From: Heterohyrax brucei
Lineage: Eukaryota; Chordata; Mammalia; Hyracoidea; Procaviidae
Length of the DNA: 64,000 nucleotides
Reading direction: 5' to 3'
Assembly (NCBI GenBank): GCA_028571685.1
Contig: CM053166.1
Coordinates: 58,366,111-58,430,110, forward strand
Shown: positions 46,256-56,395 of the stretch, one piece after another
How positions within the stretch are numbered: the first letter of the stretch is position 1
How the letters are laid out: the number at the start of each line of letters is the position of its first letter
Notes under the pieces: generated by a model
Database searches by the model: none
Told to the model about the DNA's origin: nothing
What the model saw: the letters and a program-made list of their open reading frames with translations, nothing else
Position numbers and translations under genes: made by a program

Positions 46256-46791
46256 TATGATTTTGGGGGTCATGTGTTAAGTTGGCTAGGCTATGATTCT
46301 CAGTGGTTCAGTAGCTATGATATAGTTTGGCAGTCATATAATGATGTAATCATCTCCGTGATGAGATCTGATAGAATGTGATCACCTCCATGATGGGACC
46401 TCTTGTAAGAAGCTGGTCAGTTGAAAGGAAGTTTCTTTGGGAGTGTGACCTTCATCCAGTATAGGTGGACCTTCTGGAAAGACTCACGAGCTTTTGTTTG
46501 CCCTGGATCCTGCAACTGGCCCCTGTTCCACTGGCCTCTGGTTCCTGGGACTTGGGGGCCTTGAGTTGGCAGCCTACCAGCTGATCTCGGGACTCATTAC
46601 CCTCCATGGTGTGCATCTTGGGCTTACCAGCCCCTGCAGTGACCTGAGTTGGAAGAAGCCTCCATCCTGACCCATGGATTTGGGACATTCTAGCCTCTAC
46701 AACTGTGTGAGCCATTTCTTTGGTCTCTATCTGAGAGAGATAGAGAGAGTTCACTGGTTTTGTTTCTCTAGAGAATATAGTGTATGATAGA
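46256..46791 (+). repeat. ERV-L 3' LTR
   Basis: Starts TATGATTTTGGGGGTCATG and ends GTGTATGATAGA. It is collinear with the 5' LTR over its full length, but the two differ at many positions, which points to an old insertion. Confidence 0.85.
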
Positions 46792-46892
46792 TACCCCTGG
46801 ATACTGCCATCTTGATCAGACCCCTCCTCTATCACCTGGCTGGCAGAAAGGCCTACTAGGGGGTGGTATCTGCAGAATTTCCCTAAGATGGG

Positions 46893-47052
46893 GCTTCCCA
46901 GACTTTAACAGGCACAGGAATAACCTGAGGTTCTGCTTAAAATTTGAATGCAGACTCAGGAGGTCTGGGACAGGACCTGAGAGTCTACTTTTTTAACATG
47001 TTACCTGGTGATACTGATGTTGCCAGTCACTGGACCACACTTTGAGTGGTGA
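46893..47052 (+). mobile_element. MER5A-like hAT-Charlie MITE
   Basis: CTTCCCAGACTTTAACAGGC, then GGAGGTCTGGGACAGGACC, CCTGGTGATACTGATGTTGC and GGACCACACTTTGAGTGG follow the MER5A order. Confidence 0.75.
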
Positions 47053-48416
47053 GGTCCTAAACTGAGTCCTGGTGGGCCTGAGAAAGCTTAGCCTGATCTG
47101 AAAATGGTGCAAGGAGCTCTTAGGCCATGGCTATCCCAGCCTCGCCCTGCACAGTGGGGCCTGTAGCTTTATTGTAGTGTAAGGCCACTGTCCACAGTCC
47201 AAGGAAAGGCACTCAGCAGCCTGCATTTTGGTAAAACATAATTATTTTAAGCTGTCCTGTTCTTCCCCACCTTTCCAAGTTATATAACATGTCCTTGTTG
47301 AAACATGCTGATAATGCTATTTGAATGACAGGAAGTCAATTTCTGGCTGCATTTTGTTGGGGGTGGGTGGGATAGAGTCAGAGCAGGGGGCAGGGTCTCC
47401 TGAAGGTTTAAGGAGAGAAGGGGGCAAGGCAGATGGAGAGGGTGAAGAGGGCGAGGGCGGCAGAGGCCTCTGGATAAAGCCGATTGGTGTGTCAGCAAAA
47501 TCTGTCGCTGGCTTTGGTGATTCGAAAGGCAGACACATTCTTTCATCTCTGTTAATCCTCATCTGATACAGAGGATTTTCCTGCCATTAAATCTGGAAAA
47601 AGAAAAATAAGCTCTCAAACCTGTGTAAGCAACTATTCCTCTTCGTTCCCTGGCCCTGCCCCCATTTGCTTCTTGGCTGGACCATTCTTTTTGGTCTGTG
47701 ACTGCCAGGCTCGAATGATGGATGGGCTGGGGGAGCTGAGGGGCACTTCAGAGGAGCAGTGGGACCAGGCAGGCCCCCAGGCTGGTAAGCAACATTTGGT
47801 GACTATTTAGTTTATCCCCAGAGGTTTCCTCTCTGCCCATTTTCTTGCTGAACTGTCAGTGGTTCCATTTGTGTTACTGTCAGGATTTTAGCCTGATGGG
47901 GGTCTTCAAATTGATCCAAGCTATCAGGTGGCAGGGAGCTTCTGCTTGGCTATTGTGACTGGTTTCTCTTAACCCAATGCCAAGCTCATTGCAGAGAAAT
48001 GAGTATAAAGATGGGAGAAAGGTGGGGCATTTAGGAGGAAGTTTGAAGGTGTGGGGGGACCCCTCTTGGGCACCTGGTGACCACTGCTTTCTCCCTCAGG
48101 TAGGGATCCTGCAACTGGGTGGTTCTAAGCCACCAGGTGCATGAGAGGCTGCAGGGATGCTGGTCCTGCTTCTGTACGGTGAGTTGTCTAAGGCCTGCTC
48201 CTTCTGACAGCTGGCCAGTGGGTGCAGGGGTTGGGAAGCTTCTGAAAAATATGTGGAAAGCACAGGGCTTCTACCCAAGGAAACCAAGTCTTCAGATTGC
48301 TTCTGTACAAGTTCAACCTGGATCCTGGTTTGTTTGATTAGGTTTCATTGAAAGTGTGATCCTTCAGTGAGGGTGGGGGAAGAGGTGGAGAAGGAGAGAA
48401 AACCACAGGTGGCATG
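47053..48416. other. Unique GC-moderate sequence
   Basis: No recognised repeat. Frames at 47,280-47,566 on both strands mirror each other around a purine-rich GGGTGAAGAGGGCGAGGGCGG stretch and are compositional. The segment GCCGATTGGTGTGTCAGC, then GATTCGAAAGGCAGACAC (about 47,480-47,540), looks non-repetitive and could be conserved, but I cannot test that. Confidence 0.35.
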
Positions 48417-48671
48417 TTGTTGTGCACCAAACTCAGTTAATTCTGGTGACCCTCTATGACAGATATGTCCTGTAGAATTTCTAGGCTGTAATCTTTACTA
48501 GAGCAGGTCACCAGGTCTTTTCTCCAGGGCTTTGAACTGATTTATTTGGTTTGAACAAGAATGAACCAGTTTGAAGCCCTGCTTTTCCCTGTGGAGCTGC
48601 TGGGTGGCTTCTAACTACTGACTTTGTGGTTAGCAGCCGAGCCCTTACCTGCTGCACTACCAGGGCTCCTT
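48417..48671 (-). repeat. AfroSINE, long variant
   Basis: Reverse copy with GGCTGTAATCTTTACTAGAGC and the end CACTACCAGGGCTCC. An internal insertion near 48,540-48,600 lengthens it. Confidence 0.8.
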
Positions 48672-48829
48672 GGTGTAGACCTTTAAAAACAAAATTCATG
48701 AGTCAAATATATTACATATTCTTCTTGGTGATTGTCTTGTTCTAATTTCAGATATGAATGCATTGGTGTAATCACCAAAAACTGCATTGGTTTTCTAATG
48801 ACATTATTTTAAGCTCGTTAAGTTGACAA

Positions 48830-48979
48830 GGAAACCTCTGTGGCATAGAGGGTAAGAGCTATGGCTACCAAAAGGTCAGCAGTTTGAATACACCAGACAC
48901 TCACTTCCTTTGTGGGCAGTTCTACTCAGTCTTTCAAGGGTTGCTGTGAGTTGGAATCAATTCAACAAGCAGCAGGTTT
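48830..48979 (+). repeat. AfroSINE
   Basis: Head GGAAACCTCTGTGGCATAGA, then CCAAAAGGTCAGCAGTTTG and GTTGGAATCAATTCAACAAG. Confidence 0.85.
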
Positions 48980-49264
48980 GTTTTGAGGGATTCAGTTTAG
49001 AAAAATTCTCTTACAGAAACCATCTTGCTAAAGGGAAAGACAAATTAAAAATATCCTGTTGGACTCGTAGGATTATGAATGTTGAGAATTTTGTTTTCAA
49101 AGTTTTTTGTCGTGTTGTTCTATGGTTTTTAATATCACAAGAAGATTCATCACAAATTATTTTTCCCACTTTTGCAGCTCCAACTGCATAAATCTAAGTG
49201 ATATAGACCAAGGAAAAATGCTTTGTTCAGTTCTTCAGTGAATGATTCTACACAAAGGAGTTGT
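48980..49264. other. No recognised feature
   Basis: AT-rich gap between a SINE and the LTR. Nothing recognised. Confidence 0.4.
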
Positions 49265-49270
49265 TTTTCT

Positions 49271-50394
49271 TGCCAGGAGCCAGCCCCAACAACTTTTTTG
49301 GGGCCCCATGAAGGGAGGGTATGGTGTCCATGGAGGAAATGAGACAGAGACAGAAAAGAGTTTTGGAGAATGGCAGCCTGTTAAGGTCTGTCTTCCTTTA
49401 TTTTTTATAGTCAATGAGGTAGCTGTACTTTGACCATGTAAGAGATTGGCAAGCAAGAAGTGGATACCTCGTAGTCTCTCTTCATGTTAATCATTAAGGT
49501 CTTCTAAATAATGGCCCAAGACAGTGGTCTCTTTTCATGTTAATTATTAGGGTCCTCTCTGTTGGCTAGTAAAGAACCAATACCTTGAAGTCCTTTTTCA
49601 TGTTAATCATTAGGGCCCTCTAAATAATGATTTGAGACTAGTATATTGTGATTATAACTGACAGTCGGAACAAAGCTAATCCTGGAACTCTATTAACTCT
49701 ACCTATGCCTCGAGGTGAAAGGTGCAGGAAGAAAGAATAAACTCATCTTAAAAAGTTATACTCTGACAGTCTCTATTTGTTCCTTCTTTGCTCTTTCTTA
49801 TCTCTTCCTGTGGGGACAATGAGTGTCCACCGTTCCTCACTCTAAGCATCTCTCAAGCTGTTCTAAGAAGGGTATTTCTTTAGTATTTGTCTGTTTGCCA
49901 ATACCAAATATAATAAACTTGGGAGCCTATCTGTCTTCCTGATGTGAGGAGTGGAATGTTCATTTCTAAGAACTGAGGGGGGGCGTCCCTGGGGAGCCTC
50001 CCAGGGCCTTCCTGCTATCTGCTTATCACCTGTGAAGGGGGATGTGCAGTTGGGAGAAGCCAGCGGGGTTGGGCCGGCCTCGGTGCTCTCAGGTGAGGTG
50101 TGCTGTATTGGAATTCATTCCTCTGAGCTCTTTTCTCTAGGAGTTCCTGGTCAAGTTTTCCCAATATTATTTCATAAGCTGAGGGGGTCGTAAAGCCCCT
50201 CTTAGAAGGCATCTGCCTTGATCCTCATGCCGGGAGAGGAGGGGGTATTTTTTTGAGGAAGATTTAATTAGGTTGCAAAATATTATCAAGGAGAGTATGG
50301 CCAGAAATACGTCACGAGTGAAATGCCTCCATCTGTCATCACATAAGCTTGTGACTTTGTTCACAGGGGCTTTTGTGGGTGACAGGCCTCGGCA
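49271..50394 (-). mobile_element. Class II (betaretrovirus-like) solo LTR, 1,124 bp
   Basis: Reverse-oriented homologue of the LTR at 10,217-11,288. The plus strand begins TGCCAGGAGCCAGCCCC and ends GACAGGCCTCGGCA. Flanks are a perfect 6-bp duplication, TTTTCT at 49,265-49,270 and 50,395-50,400. The two copies share long near-identical stretches such as TGGGAGAAGCCAGCGGGGTTG and its counterpart, so the family was recently active relative to the ERV-L. No internal sequence is left. Confidence 0.93.
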
Positions 50395-50400
50395 TTTTCT

Positions 50401-51531
50401 GACCCTCGGGTGAATTTCACTATTTTGAGGCTCTGACTATCTGTGTAATAAACTGCAGTATGCAGTGCTGATAGAATTTTACCACATAGACAATTCCAAA
50501 ATGGCAATAACAGAATTTCCTTACTCTTTATTCCCCCTTTTCAAACAGTAGACAGTGAATCTACAATGAGTCTATAGGTATGTGCTGTGTACCTTCAATA
50601 TGCTCGGGTGGTATTATGAGAGATGAAACCACTGCATGGCCTTTGTCCTTGAGAAACTTACATAGTCTTTTATGGGAAACCCAATAAACAGATGAGAAAA
50701 AATTTAGAACAAGGGACAAGGAACACTATGATAAATACTTGGGAGCCCCCAAAGGACACAGGTTAACATTTATATTATTACAAATTGCCAACTTCTTGCC
50801 ATTTATCCTATCTAGAAAGGATATGAAGTTTGAGTGATTCACTGGGACAGAATGTTTGCTTCCAAAAGCCAGTATTATTTCCAAGGTGCTGCCTAGAAGC
50901 ACCAAAGCCTGACAGCGCATCAGAGAATGCAGACAGTGTTCACAGACTGCATACTGCAAAACAGAAACTGTCCCTGCTACAGAAACCTGAAATACATCCA
51001 GACTTCTTGTGACAAGTTGGAGAGTTTAGCTGTGACATCATTTGCTAACAATAGATGCACTTAAAATTAATGACCACCTCCAAGTCCCCTGGCGCTTTAA
51101 TTTAAAATACACTCTAGCAGCCCAAACAACATTACTCTTGACTGCAAGTCACAGGCAATGTGGACAACATGTTCCCCAGAAGTAGGTGGAGGAGAGTGCT
51201 CTATATCCTCAGCTAGAACAAAATGACAAAATGAGCCTCAAAAAATACAGCCTCAGTAAAATCAGGAGTCACTTTCAGCAGGGTCAGTTTAGGGCAAGAG
51301 TGAAGCAGAAATTATCCTGAAGACCCATGAGTCTCCTGAAAGTGCCTCTCCTCTGGTATTGGTAAGTGCAGCTATCTCCCACCAACCCCACCCCATAATA
51401 GGCCCCTCAGGGTTTTCCAGCTGCTAGCTGGATTCTTTAACTTGTCTTACAGGGTCCTCCAAGAGCTGTCTTGCTCTGCACTGTGAACCTTTGTGTTTTA
51501 TTCATTTCTCTGCCCCTAGCACTTATTACAG
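50401..51531. other. No recognised feature
   Basis: Apparently unique non-coding sequence with only short frames lacking domains. Confidence 0.45.
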
Positions 51532-51711
51532 GGAGACCTGGTGATGCAGTGGTTAAAGCAACTGACTGCTAACCAAAAGGTCAGCAGTTCAAAATCACCA
51601 GCGGACCCATGGGAGAAAGATGTATCGCTGTGCTTCCGCAGATTTACAGCCTTGGAAACTTGTGGGATCACTATGAGTCAGAATGGACTCGATGGCAGTA
51701 GGTTTGGGTTT
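51532..51711 (+). repeat. AfroSINE, long variant
   Basis: Head GGGAGACCTGGTGATGCAGTG, then GGGAGAAAGATGTATCGCTG and ATGGACTCGATGGCAGTAGG. Confidence 0.9.
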
Positions 51712-51720
51712 AGCACCTAA

Positions 51721-52293
51721 TGGGGAGCCTTGGTGGCACAGTGGTTAAGAGCTCGGCTGCTGTTTTAGTCAGCTAGGGCTGCTCTAACAGAAATACCACA
51801 GAGTGGATGGCTTTAACAAAGAAAGATTTATTCTTACACAGTCCGGTAGGTTGCAAGTCCATATTCAGGGTGTCCGCTCCAGGGGAAGGCTTTCCCCTTG
51901 TTGGCTCTGGAGGAAAGTCCGGTATTGCATCAGTCTTTGTCCAGGGAGCGTCCTGATGCAAGAACCTCTGGTCTGAAGGATGCGCTCTGCTCCCGGTGCT
52001 GCTTGCTTGGTGGTAGCGAGGTTATCAAATTGTCCTTTGTTTCTTTTTCCCTTTATTCCTTGCAAGCTAAAAGCATTAAGGGTGGGGCAAGCCATACTCC
52101 AGGGAAACTCCCCCTACAGCAGGAATTTACAGCCCCACCCTAATCCTTTAACATACAGGTTAGCAAAACCACACAATGGAGGACAGTCCCAAGATACTGG
52201 GAACCATATCCCAGCCACGTGGCTGCACACATTTTTGGGGGGACACAACTCCAACCATGACAGCTGCTAACCAAAAGATCTGCAGTTCAAATC
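51721..52293 (+). repeat. AfroSINE left part, split twice
   Basis: The SINE head TGGGGAGCCTTGGTGGCACA runs to 51,760, is interrupted by a MaLR LTR, resumes at 52,263 with GCTGCTAACCAAAAGATCTGC to 52,293, and is again interrupted by a provirus. The last third follows at 60,233. Confidence 0.92.
51761..52262 (-). mobile_element. ERVL-MaLR type LTR inside an AfroSINE
   Basis: Starts TGTTTTAGTCAGCTAGGGC and ends ACAACTCCAACCATGACA, reverse MaLR ends. A perfect 5-bp duplication, GCTGC, lies at 51,756-51,760 and 52,263-52,267. The host is a SINE restricted to Afrotheria, so this LTR moved after that lineage began. Confidence 0.9.
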
Positions 52294-52719
52294 TGTTATA
52301 GAAAATAAGGGAGTGAAAGACACCCAGGAAGAGGTAAGAAGCTGTTCATTACGCTGGCAGGCCAACAGGACCTTCTCAGGTTCCAACAAATGGCCCTGAG
52401 TGGGATTTTGGGAGGGTAGATATAGTGCAGTTTGAGGATGTCATGGTTGAGACAAATGGGGCTAGTGGGCGGGGTTCTAGGAGGGCGCATCCTGCTAGGC
52501 GGGAGTGAGGCTTATCAATATTCTGTCAGGCAGGGGGGCCGGGCTGAGAAGGGGGGAAGGAGTGTTAGGTAGGCGCCGGACTTACCAAAGGAGAGTGTGC
52601 CGTCAGGCGAGAGCTGGCTGTGTCTTGTCAAGCGGGCACCGGGCAGCTGCCCAGTGGAAGCGGGAACAGCAAGGAGGGGGAAGGGGAGGAAAATTTTTCA
52701 GTCTCAGTTATCTACATCA
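52294..52719 (-). repeat. 3' LTR of the chimeric provirus (426 bp)
   Basis: Minus strand starts TGATGTAGATAACTGAG and ends TTATTTTCTATAACA. GTAATGAACAGCTTCTTACC sits where the 5' LTR has GTAATAAACAGC, so its poly(A) signal has mutated. It lacks a short stretch near 52,640 that the other LTR has. Confidence 0.9.
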
Positions 52720-52760
52720 TTCCCCCCTTTGATGCCCCCCTTTGATAAGGGTGGGTATCA
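52720..52760 (-). promoter_or_regulatory. Polypurine tract, duplicated
   Basis: The minus strand reads CAAAGGGGGGAA directly before the LTR start, the primer for plus-strand DNA synthesis. A second ATCAAAGGGGGGC lies immediately upstream, so the tract occurs twice. Confidence 0.8.
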
Positions 52761-52789
52761 CCATTCTTCAAAGTTGGCTTGGGGGAGAT

Positions 52790-53496
52790 AGATTTATATA
52801 AGAAGTGGTTGGTAAAGTTGATTCACTCTATTTTCTTCATTATATAAACTATTGGTTAATAAGGAACTGACCCATCATTATTGGCTAGCAAGAAGTTGAC
52901 CCCTCGTGGTCTTCTTTTTCTAGTTAATTGTCAAGGCTTTCTGGATAATGGTCTGAGAGAAGTATTTATGGTGGTAAGTGTCAGTGAACACAATTAATGG
53001 TTTTATTCGTATTTCAATGTGGAAGGCACAAAGAGGTAGATTCTTCAAAGCATCACCATTTGGCTGTCTCTGTTTCTTTCAGTTCTTATTTATCTCTTCC
53101 TGAGCAGAGAGTAAGTGTCTGCCATCTCTTAATCCAGCCCAGCTGCTCTAAGAAAGATGTTTCTTTAGTGATAATTCATTTGTCATATCAATTATAAGTT
53201 TATCTATTTTTCTGTTGTAGGGAGTGGGATGCTTGTATAGTTTTAATGGCCGTGTGGAGAATTGTCCTTGGGAAGCCTTTCAGGGGTTTCTTTGTAAACT
53301 TGTGTCTGTCGAAAAAGGGAGGGGGAGACGCAGTTAGGGGGAAGTCAGTGAGGCTGGGCAGGCCTCAGTACTTTCAGGCATGCTGTATTGAAATCCATTC
53401 CTCCAAGCTCTTTTCCCCGGAAGTTCCTGGTCATATTTTCTCAATATAATTTCATAAGTCGAGGGGATTGTAAAGCCCCAGGGTCAGCTCTTCACA
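52790..53496 (-). repeat. Truncated U3 of a class II LTR
   Basis: On the minus strand it starts TGTGAAGAGCTGACCC and is collinear with the class II solo LTRs (GGGGCTTTACAATCCCC, CAATACAGCATGCC, TTAACCAATAGTTTATATA). It stops just after CTTCTTATATAAATC, a TATA box near the U3/R boundary. R and U5 are absent, and class I sequence follows. Confidence 0.85.
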
Positions 53497-53509
53497 TTTC
53501 CCCCTTTTT
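53497..53509 (-). promoter_or_regulatory. Class II polypurine tract
   Basis: Minus strand AAAAAGGGGGAAA immediately upstream of the truncated class II U3. Confidence 0.8.
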
Positions 53510-53690
53510 CTTTTTCTTATTATAAAACCAGCTGGCTCTCAGCTGTCTCCTCTGCATGCCTGGCTTGGGTCGCACTTACTGATTCTATCTCTTACCCGTC
53601 ATCGGAGTCCAATCTCTTTATGATTGGGTCCTGTCTTACGTTGAGATAGTTCAGCTAAGTGTCTTACCCGTCATTGACTACCACAGAGGG

Positions 53691-54915
53691 TTAGAAGGTG
53701 AAGGTGGAGGTCTTTCGCCGAGTCTGCAGTTTCAGATAGTGTACATCTATTAATAGCTGTTGTAGACTTCTGTAAACTAGTTTAAGCACACAAGGTGTGC
53801 AGAGTATTATCAAGAGGACAATTTCCCCGATTGTGATCATGGGGATCAATAAGTGCCAGATTTGGTCAAGAGGTCCAGCAAACATGTTTTTAAGGTTATT
53901 CAGAAGATTTTCAGCTGTCGCAGCAGCATTAAAGGGTAAATGGGCATGACTTAGTGCCAGAATTTCTGAATGTAATTGTATTAGGTCCAGAGTTTCATTA
54001 GTATGTTCTCATGCGCCTTCTAAATGTTGTTTAACTCTTCCTCATGGATCTTTTTGTTAGTTACACAAATCTAGGTAAATTCAGCATGACAAGTCAGCCT
54101 GGCTTGGTGTTGTAAAGTTTGGACCAGACTTCCGATTACTTCTACAGTTTTAAACAGTAGCTCTAACTTTTTTTCTACTTTTAGATCAATCATTTCCTGA
54201 GTACTCATAAGTTGTGACATATTATAAACCACATTATCTGTAAATTGAGCAATCTGTACATTCTGAGTAATGGCCATGGCAATTATAGCAGATACAAGTA
54301 TAGTTATTTCCATAATAACTAATCCTACATCCCGCTTAGGCCTAATCAACTCTTGCAGTCATCACTTGTAGCCCTCTGTCCCGACAAGTTTACAGGCAGT
54401 ACCACAAAGGGAGGCTGATGTAGAACAATCATAAGTCCCCTTCCCCAAGGGGGCCCACACAATTAGCAAAATTACAGTTAAAGCATATTATGTTAAAACA
54501 GGTTACATTGTGGCGTGTTTCATTGTCCTGTATGACAGTCACCTTTTTTCCAGTGATGTTCATATTTTTCTCACTGGAATTCCCTTTAAGTATTATGTTG
54601 GTCCCTGTCACACAAGTGGTGACTGTTTTATTCAGGAGAGATTGGGTTAGTTTATGTCTGAGTCCAGAGTTCTCTCTATCTCAGCCATTGGCAACATAGC
54701 CCCCTGTGTCATTTAAGTTGGTGATGTTGTACTACCTGCTGTACACTGCAGGGATCGGGTATGGCGAGCTTGTCGGCAATCGTATAGTAATGAGTTAACT
54801 GTACGACAGAAATCTTGGGAGACAGGAGCTGCAATATCTGAAAAGTGTTAATAAAGAGGAAGAGATGGAGGAGCTGGTGGGCACCAATCACACGATGTTT
54901 CGGCGGTGACTTCAT
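53691..54915 (-). pseudogene. Betaretrovirus-like env remnant, mostly transmembrane subunit
   Basis: Three broken minus-strand frames lie in order. The first (54,709-54,915) has a hydrophobic leader-like LLHLFLFINTFQILQLL. A second (54,429-54,611) has several N-x-S/T sites and cysteines. The third set (54,071-54,349 and 53,691-53,885) has an ectodomain-like AIIAMAITQNVQIAQFTDN, coiled-coil-like heptads, and a membrane span in IPMITIGEIVLLIILCTP followed by a short tail. The distance between leader and transmembrane part is far too short for a full surface subunit, so most of it is deleted. Class II affinity is by general pattern. It is non-functional. Confidence 0.7.
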
Positions 54916-54999
54916 TGTTGCTGGGGAGATTTCTCAGAGGGAACGGTGTTAGGTTTCGTCTGCGAGTCGAATTAACCCTTCAAGAATTCAGATAGGGGA

Positions 55000-56389
55000 G
55001 TCATCATCCTGTGAAAACATAATTTCTGCCTCTATGGCTTGGTTAATAATAGCAAGTGATTGATAACAAGAGGATATATTTTATTAAATGATATGGTGTG
55101 CTGTGTTTATAATTTTAAAGGTGTTGTAAAATTCCTGAAAGCTCTTAGAAGTATAAGCCGGGGCATTATCTGTTTTAAGATGTGAGGGAATCTGGCAATT
55201 TGCAAAACAGTAAAAGAGGTGTCGAATTACATCCTTGCAAGCTTTTCCCGTTTGGGCTGAGGCCATAATTAAGTAAGAATAAGTGTCAATGTATACATGG
55301 ACATAACAGAGCTTTCCAAGGGAAGGTATGTGAGTAACATTCATTTGTCATAATTGTCCAGTCTTTAAACCTTGTGGGTTAATTCCCATCGGTAAGGAGG
55401 ACTGTTGAGTGGGGCAAATACTGTAACTTCTTATAATAGAACATGCTTGTTCTCTAGTTAACTGAAATTAGAGGCGAGGACTGTGGTGTTTTGATGGTGC
55501 AGGGCATGGCCTTTTAGAATCTATTGTAAGACAGAGAGGCTTTTGGGGCTCTTGGCTTTCTTTTTACTGAGAGTGGCCATCAAGGCTGGATTACAAGACA
55601 ATGAAGGCAGATGTAGGCACTCCAGGGGTCTGTTTTGCCAAAGACACTGAGCCTTAGGAATCATTTGTCTCTTATGATACATATAGTCATCTTAGCCAGG
55701 CAAGAGTCTGAGACAAATTTAGTTTTGGTGGACTGTAAGATCAGGACTTCTGAAAACCGCATTTTCTAAAACCAGTTTAAGGACTTTCTTACTTAGCTGT
55801 CTGGGTTAGGTTGTCTTTATCAGGCCTGGGTGTTAACCGCCCATTTCACTCTTCCCTGTGGCATGTATATCATTCTTTAAAAAGTACAGTTTAAAATCAT
55901 GGTTACATTTGTAATTTATGTCTCATTTTAACATTCCCCTCTTGAGTTCTTGTCTCAAAGTCAAATCTTAAACTGTGAGTGGGGGCCGGACTGTTTAAAG
56001 TCCTGGCCGCTCAGGGGGTGGTCAGTCACGGAGATTAGGAGAACAAAGACTCATAAGTTCTGGTTTTGTTTTCTAGTTTTGCTTGGTCCTCTAATCTTTT
56101 TAGGCTTGTCTCTTCTCTAACACCCTCATTTTTTTAGAACTCTCCACAGCTTTACTTTTTTGTCTTTTCTTGCCAATCTTTGCCTTTGTCATAAAATAGT
56201 CACAGGAAACTCTAGTCAGGTTGTTTACATTAGGCTAAGTTTAAAACCTAAGAGAAAATTTCTCAGGTAATGAAACTAGTCTGTCAAACTTATACTCTCA
56301 CAGAAACAAGGAGTAAGCAAGCACGTTGTGAATATATAAAATGTAGTTTCTGTTCTCTAGTCTGAAGGCTATTTTCTTGGAGATTAAAG
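55000..56389 (-). pseudogene. Betaretrovirus-like pol remnant, integrase region
   Basis: The minus-strand frame 55,084-55,344 contains VYIDTYSYLIMASAQTGK, carrying the first catalytic aspartate. HLKTDNAPAYTSKSF follows, carrying the second; both fit the DDE integrase core of betaretroviruses. The third residue, a glutamate, lies beyond the break. Upstream (to 56,389) the sequence is too damaged to name domains but should hold RNase H and the integrase zinc domain. The enzyme inserts viral DNA into chromosomes; this copy is dead. Confidence 0.75.
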
Positions 56390-56395
56390 GAGAAG

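Larger units (their letters stand above)
38193..46791 (+). mobile_element. ERV-L provirus, near full length, decayed
   Basis: The provirus has two related LTRs (38,193-38,735 and 46,256-46,791), a tRNA-Leu primer site directly after the first, a polypurine tract before the second, and pol remnants in the order protease, RT, RNase H, integrase, dUTPase. dUTPase after integrase is the hallmark of class III ERV-L elements. No env is seen, as expected. The 5' flank TCCCC and 3' flank ACCCC may be a decayed 5-bp duplication. Later insertions are two SINEs, a 377-bp LTR, a second LTR with a MaLR piece, and a MaLR LTR. Every frame is broken by stops. Confidence 0.9.

Noticed and set aside
47280..47566. 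Coding region with frames on both strands
   Set aside because: The frames mirror each other over a purine-rich stretch and show only low-complexity Pro/Ser or Gly/Glu text.
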